A stretch of 6,932 nt of DNA from UBA9715 sp045614225 (GTDB taxonomy: Bacteria > Actinomycetota > Coriobacteriia > Coriobacteriales > Eggerthellaceae): the NCBI GenBank assembly GCA_045614225.1, contig JAZLCO010000034.1, positions 1 to 6,932 on the forward strand, in the 5' to 3' direction. Shown here piece by piece: positions 5,644 to 6,932 of this stretch; within the stretch, counting starts at the first letter, position 1; the number at the start of each line of letters is the position of its first letter. The notes under the pieces were generated by a model that had not been told where the DNA came from, made no database searches, and worked only from the letters and a program-made list of their open reading frames with translations. A program made the position numbers and the translations under genes.

Positions 5644-6882
5644 ATGACGTATCAAACCGAGAACACGATTGAGAAACGTGAGGCGCGCGTTGCAGCGGCG
5701 AGGAGGTTCGAGGAAGGTGACCGTGTGCCCTTTGCGCCGCGCATGGGCACGGTGTACAGCGAGCTCGCCGGCATTTCCAAGTACGAGGCCCTCAACGACT
5801 ACCGCATGATGAAGCCGGGCGTCGAGTACTTCCTGTCGCACTGGGAGGTTGACCTGTTCTGGGGTCCTGCCGCTTATCCCATTAACGTGATGGAGGTGCT
5901 GGGCACCGAAGCCGTGCGTTGGCCGGGTGCGACGTGGGGAATCGACCGCATGATGGGCTTCCAGATCGTCGACGATTGCTATCTCGAGCAGGAGGACTAC
6001 GACGACTTCATCCGTGACCCGTCGCACTATCTCATGACCAAGGTCTACCCGCGCCGCCACAAGAAGATGGCCGGCCTTGCCAAGATGGACTTCTCCAACT
6101 TCGTCGAGTTCGGTCACTATGCATCGATGGCGCAGTTCGCCGACCCCGAGGTCCGCGAGTCGCTGCTGACGCTCATGGCCGCTGGTGACCAGGCCAACAA
6201 GTGGCTCGAAGGCCAGGGTCTCATGGCCCAAACGGCGCTCGAGTACCAGACGCCGCTCGGCTGCATTCTGGGTCAGAACACGCCGTACGACATGCTCGGT
6301 GACAACCTGCGTGGTTTCCTCGAGCTGCCGATGGACCTCGAGGAATGCCCCGACAAGGTGCTCGCGGCCCTCGACATTCTCACCGACTGGGCCATCGCCG
6401 GCGTCGAGAACGTCGCAGCGGCTGGCATGAAGTACTGCTTCATGCCCCTGCATGGCGGCACCGATGACTTCCTGAGCCCCGAGAACTGGGAGAAGTTCTA
6501 CGCACCGAGCTTGCGCAAGGTCATCGAGCGCGAACTGGAGCTGGGCCTTATCCCGTACATCTTCTTCGAGGGCAAGTACAACAACCGCCTCGAGATGATC
6601 CGCGACCTGCTGCCCGCAGGTATCCTGGGCATGTTCGAGCAGGTAGACATCGAGCGTGCCTGCAAGGTGCTCGAGGGCCACACCTGCGTGTGCGGCAACC
6701 TGCCCACGACGCTTTTGGCCTACAGCACACCCGAGAAGGTCGTCGATGCGACCAAGCGCATGCTCGACGCTTGCGCGCCGGGCGGCGGTTTCGTCATGGA
6801 CTGCTCCATCGTGTGCGACCACTTCAAGGAGGAGAACTTCAACGCCTGGTACGAGACGACGTTGGAGTACGGCAAGTACTAA
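5644..6882 (+). CDS. Uroporphyrinogen decarboxylase superfamily protein (MtaA/CmuA-like, not HemE)
   Basis: Soluble TIM-barrel protein of the URO-D superfamily, which includes HemE and the corrinoid methyltransferases MtaA and CmuA. It has 412 residues, longer than HemE (about 350). Seen are the N-terminal GDRVPFAPRMG (25-35), FEGKYNNRLEMI near 308-319, CVCGNLPTTLL at 348-358 (the GN-strand region of the superfamily), GGGFVMDCSIVCDH at 380-393 and a C-terminus ending EYGKY. The HemE arginine signature RQAGRYLPEY is absent, so haem synthesis is unlikely. The cysteines and histidines at 346, 348, 350, 387, 391 and 393 could bind zinc. By my mental alignment the MtaA HxC position is occupied by F307-F-E309. 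Start ATG 5644 is supported by AAGGA at 5633-5637 with a six-base spacer. A methyl-transfer role is plausible from the family, but no corrinoid protein or partner gene lies in the window, so the substrate is open. Codon use is GC-rich but less extreme than in the ATPase. Confidence 0.9.
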   Translation: MTYQTENTIEKREARVAAARRFEEGDRVPFAPRMGTVYSELAGISKYEALNDYRMMKPGVEYFLSHWEVDLFWGPAAYPINVMEVLGTEAVRWPGATWGIDRMMGFQIVDDCYLEQEDYDDFIRDPSHYLMTKVYPRRHKKMAGLAKMDFSNFVEFGHYASMAQFADPEVRESLLTLMAAGDQANKWLEGQGLMAQTALEYQTPLGCILGQNTPYDMLGDNLRGFLELPMDLEECPDKVLAALDILTDWAIAGVENVAAAGMKYCFMPLHGGTDDFLSPENWEKFYAPSLRKVIERELELGLIPYIFFEGKYNNRLEMIRDLLPAGILGMFEQVDIERACKVLEGHTCVCGNLPTTLLAYSTPEKVVDATKRMLDACAPGGGFVMDCSIVCDHFKEENFNAWYETTLEYGKY

Positions 6883-6932
6883 TGGTGAGAGGCGCTTAGC
6901 CTGCGATATGACTCGCTGTGGGCGCGGCCCCG

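Noticed and set aside
5437..6822. 461-codon open frame on the minus strand opposite the URO-D-like gene
   Set aside because: Antisense shadow with the same His/Val/Leu/Arg-rich composition. It also runs across the palindrome and intergenic region, and no family features are visible.
6883..6932. Possible start of another gene after the URO-D-like gene
   Set aside because: ATG 6883 opens only five codons before TAG, and the remaining bases show no ribosome site with a following long frame. Too little sequence to judge.

Overview
The window looks like a chromosomal piece of a high-GC anaerobic actinobacterium, most likely class Coriobacteriia (Eggerthellaceae-like). This rests on strongly GC-ending codons, the style of the ATPase/FtsX-like permease pair, and an MtaA/HemE-superfamily protein of a kind that is abundant in those genomes. 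The placement is inference; there is no rRNA or marker gene to confirm it.

Layout. (1) Bases 1-4119, plus strand: a two-gene ABC transporter operon. A 229-residue ATPase with all nucleotide-binding motifs is followed, with the ribosome binding site straddling its stop codon, by a permease of about 1110 residues. The permease has eight predicted membrane segments (1+3+1+3), two FtsX-like domains and a very long extracellular region built around two heptad coiled coils. (2) Bases 4161-5279, minus strand, convergent with the operon: a DUF2974/Mbeg1-like alpha/beta-hydrolase with an intact GHSKGG nucleophile elbow. (3) Bases 5280-5643: a divergent intergenic region with a candidate promoter on each side and a perfect 15-bp inverted repeat lying on the candidate -10 of the rightward gene. 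(4) Bases 5644-6882, plus strand: a complete 412-residue uroporphyrinogen-decarboxylase-superfamily protein that is not HemE-like and lacks the usual HxC zinc motif of MtaA/CmuA at the place where I expect it. The last 50 bases hold no gene I can support.

The ATPase and permease should form one complex. Its architecture resembles the MacB/type VII class, in which ATP hydrolysis in the cytoplasm moves an extracytoplasmic domain; the substrate cannot be read from sequence. The hydrolase and the URO-D-like gene show no clear functional tie to the transporter or to each other beyond sharing an intergenic region.

The most notable signal is compositional. The ATPase gene and the first ~58 codons of the permease use GC-ending codons almost exclusively (226 of 229, then 58 of 61, by hand count). 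At about base 957 this drops abruptly within the permease reading frame to 42 of 60 and then 31 of 60. It recovers to 52 of 60 near base 3000. This looks like a recombination or gene-conversion junction inside a gene, or an assembly chimera. I see no undescribed defence system, CRISPR array, tRNA, rRNA or mobile element here.
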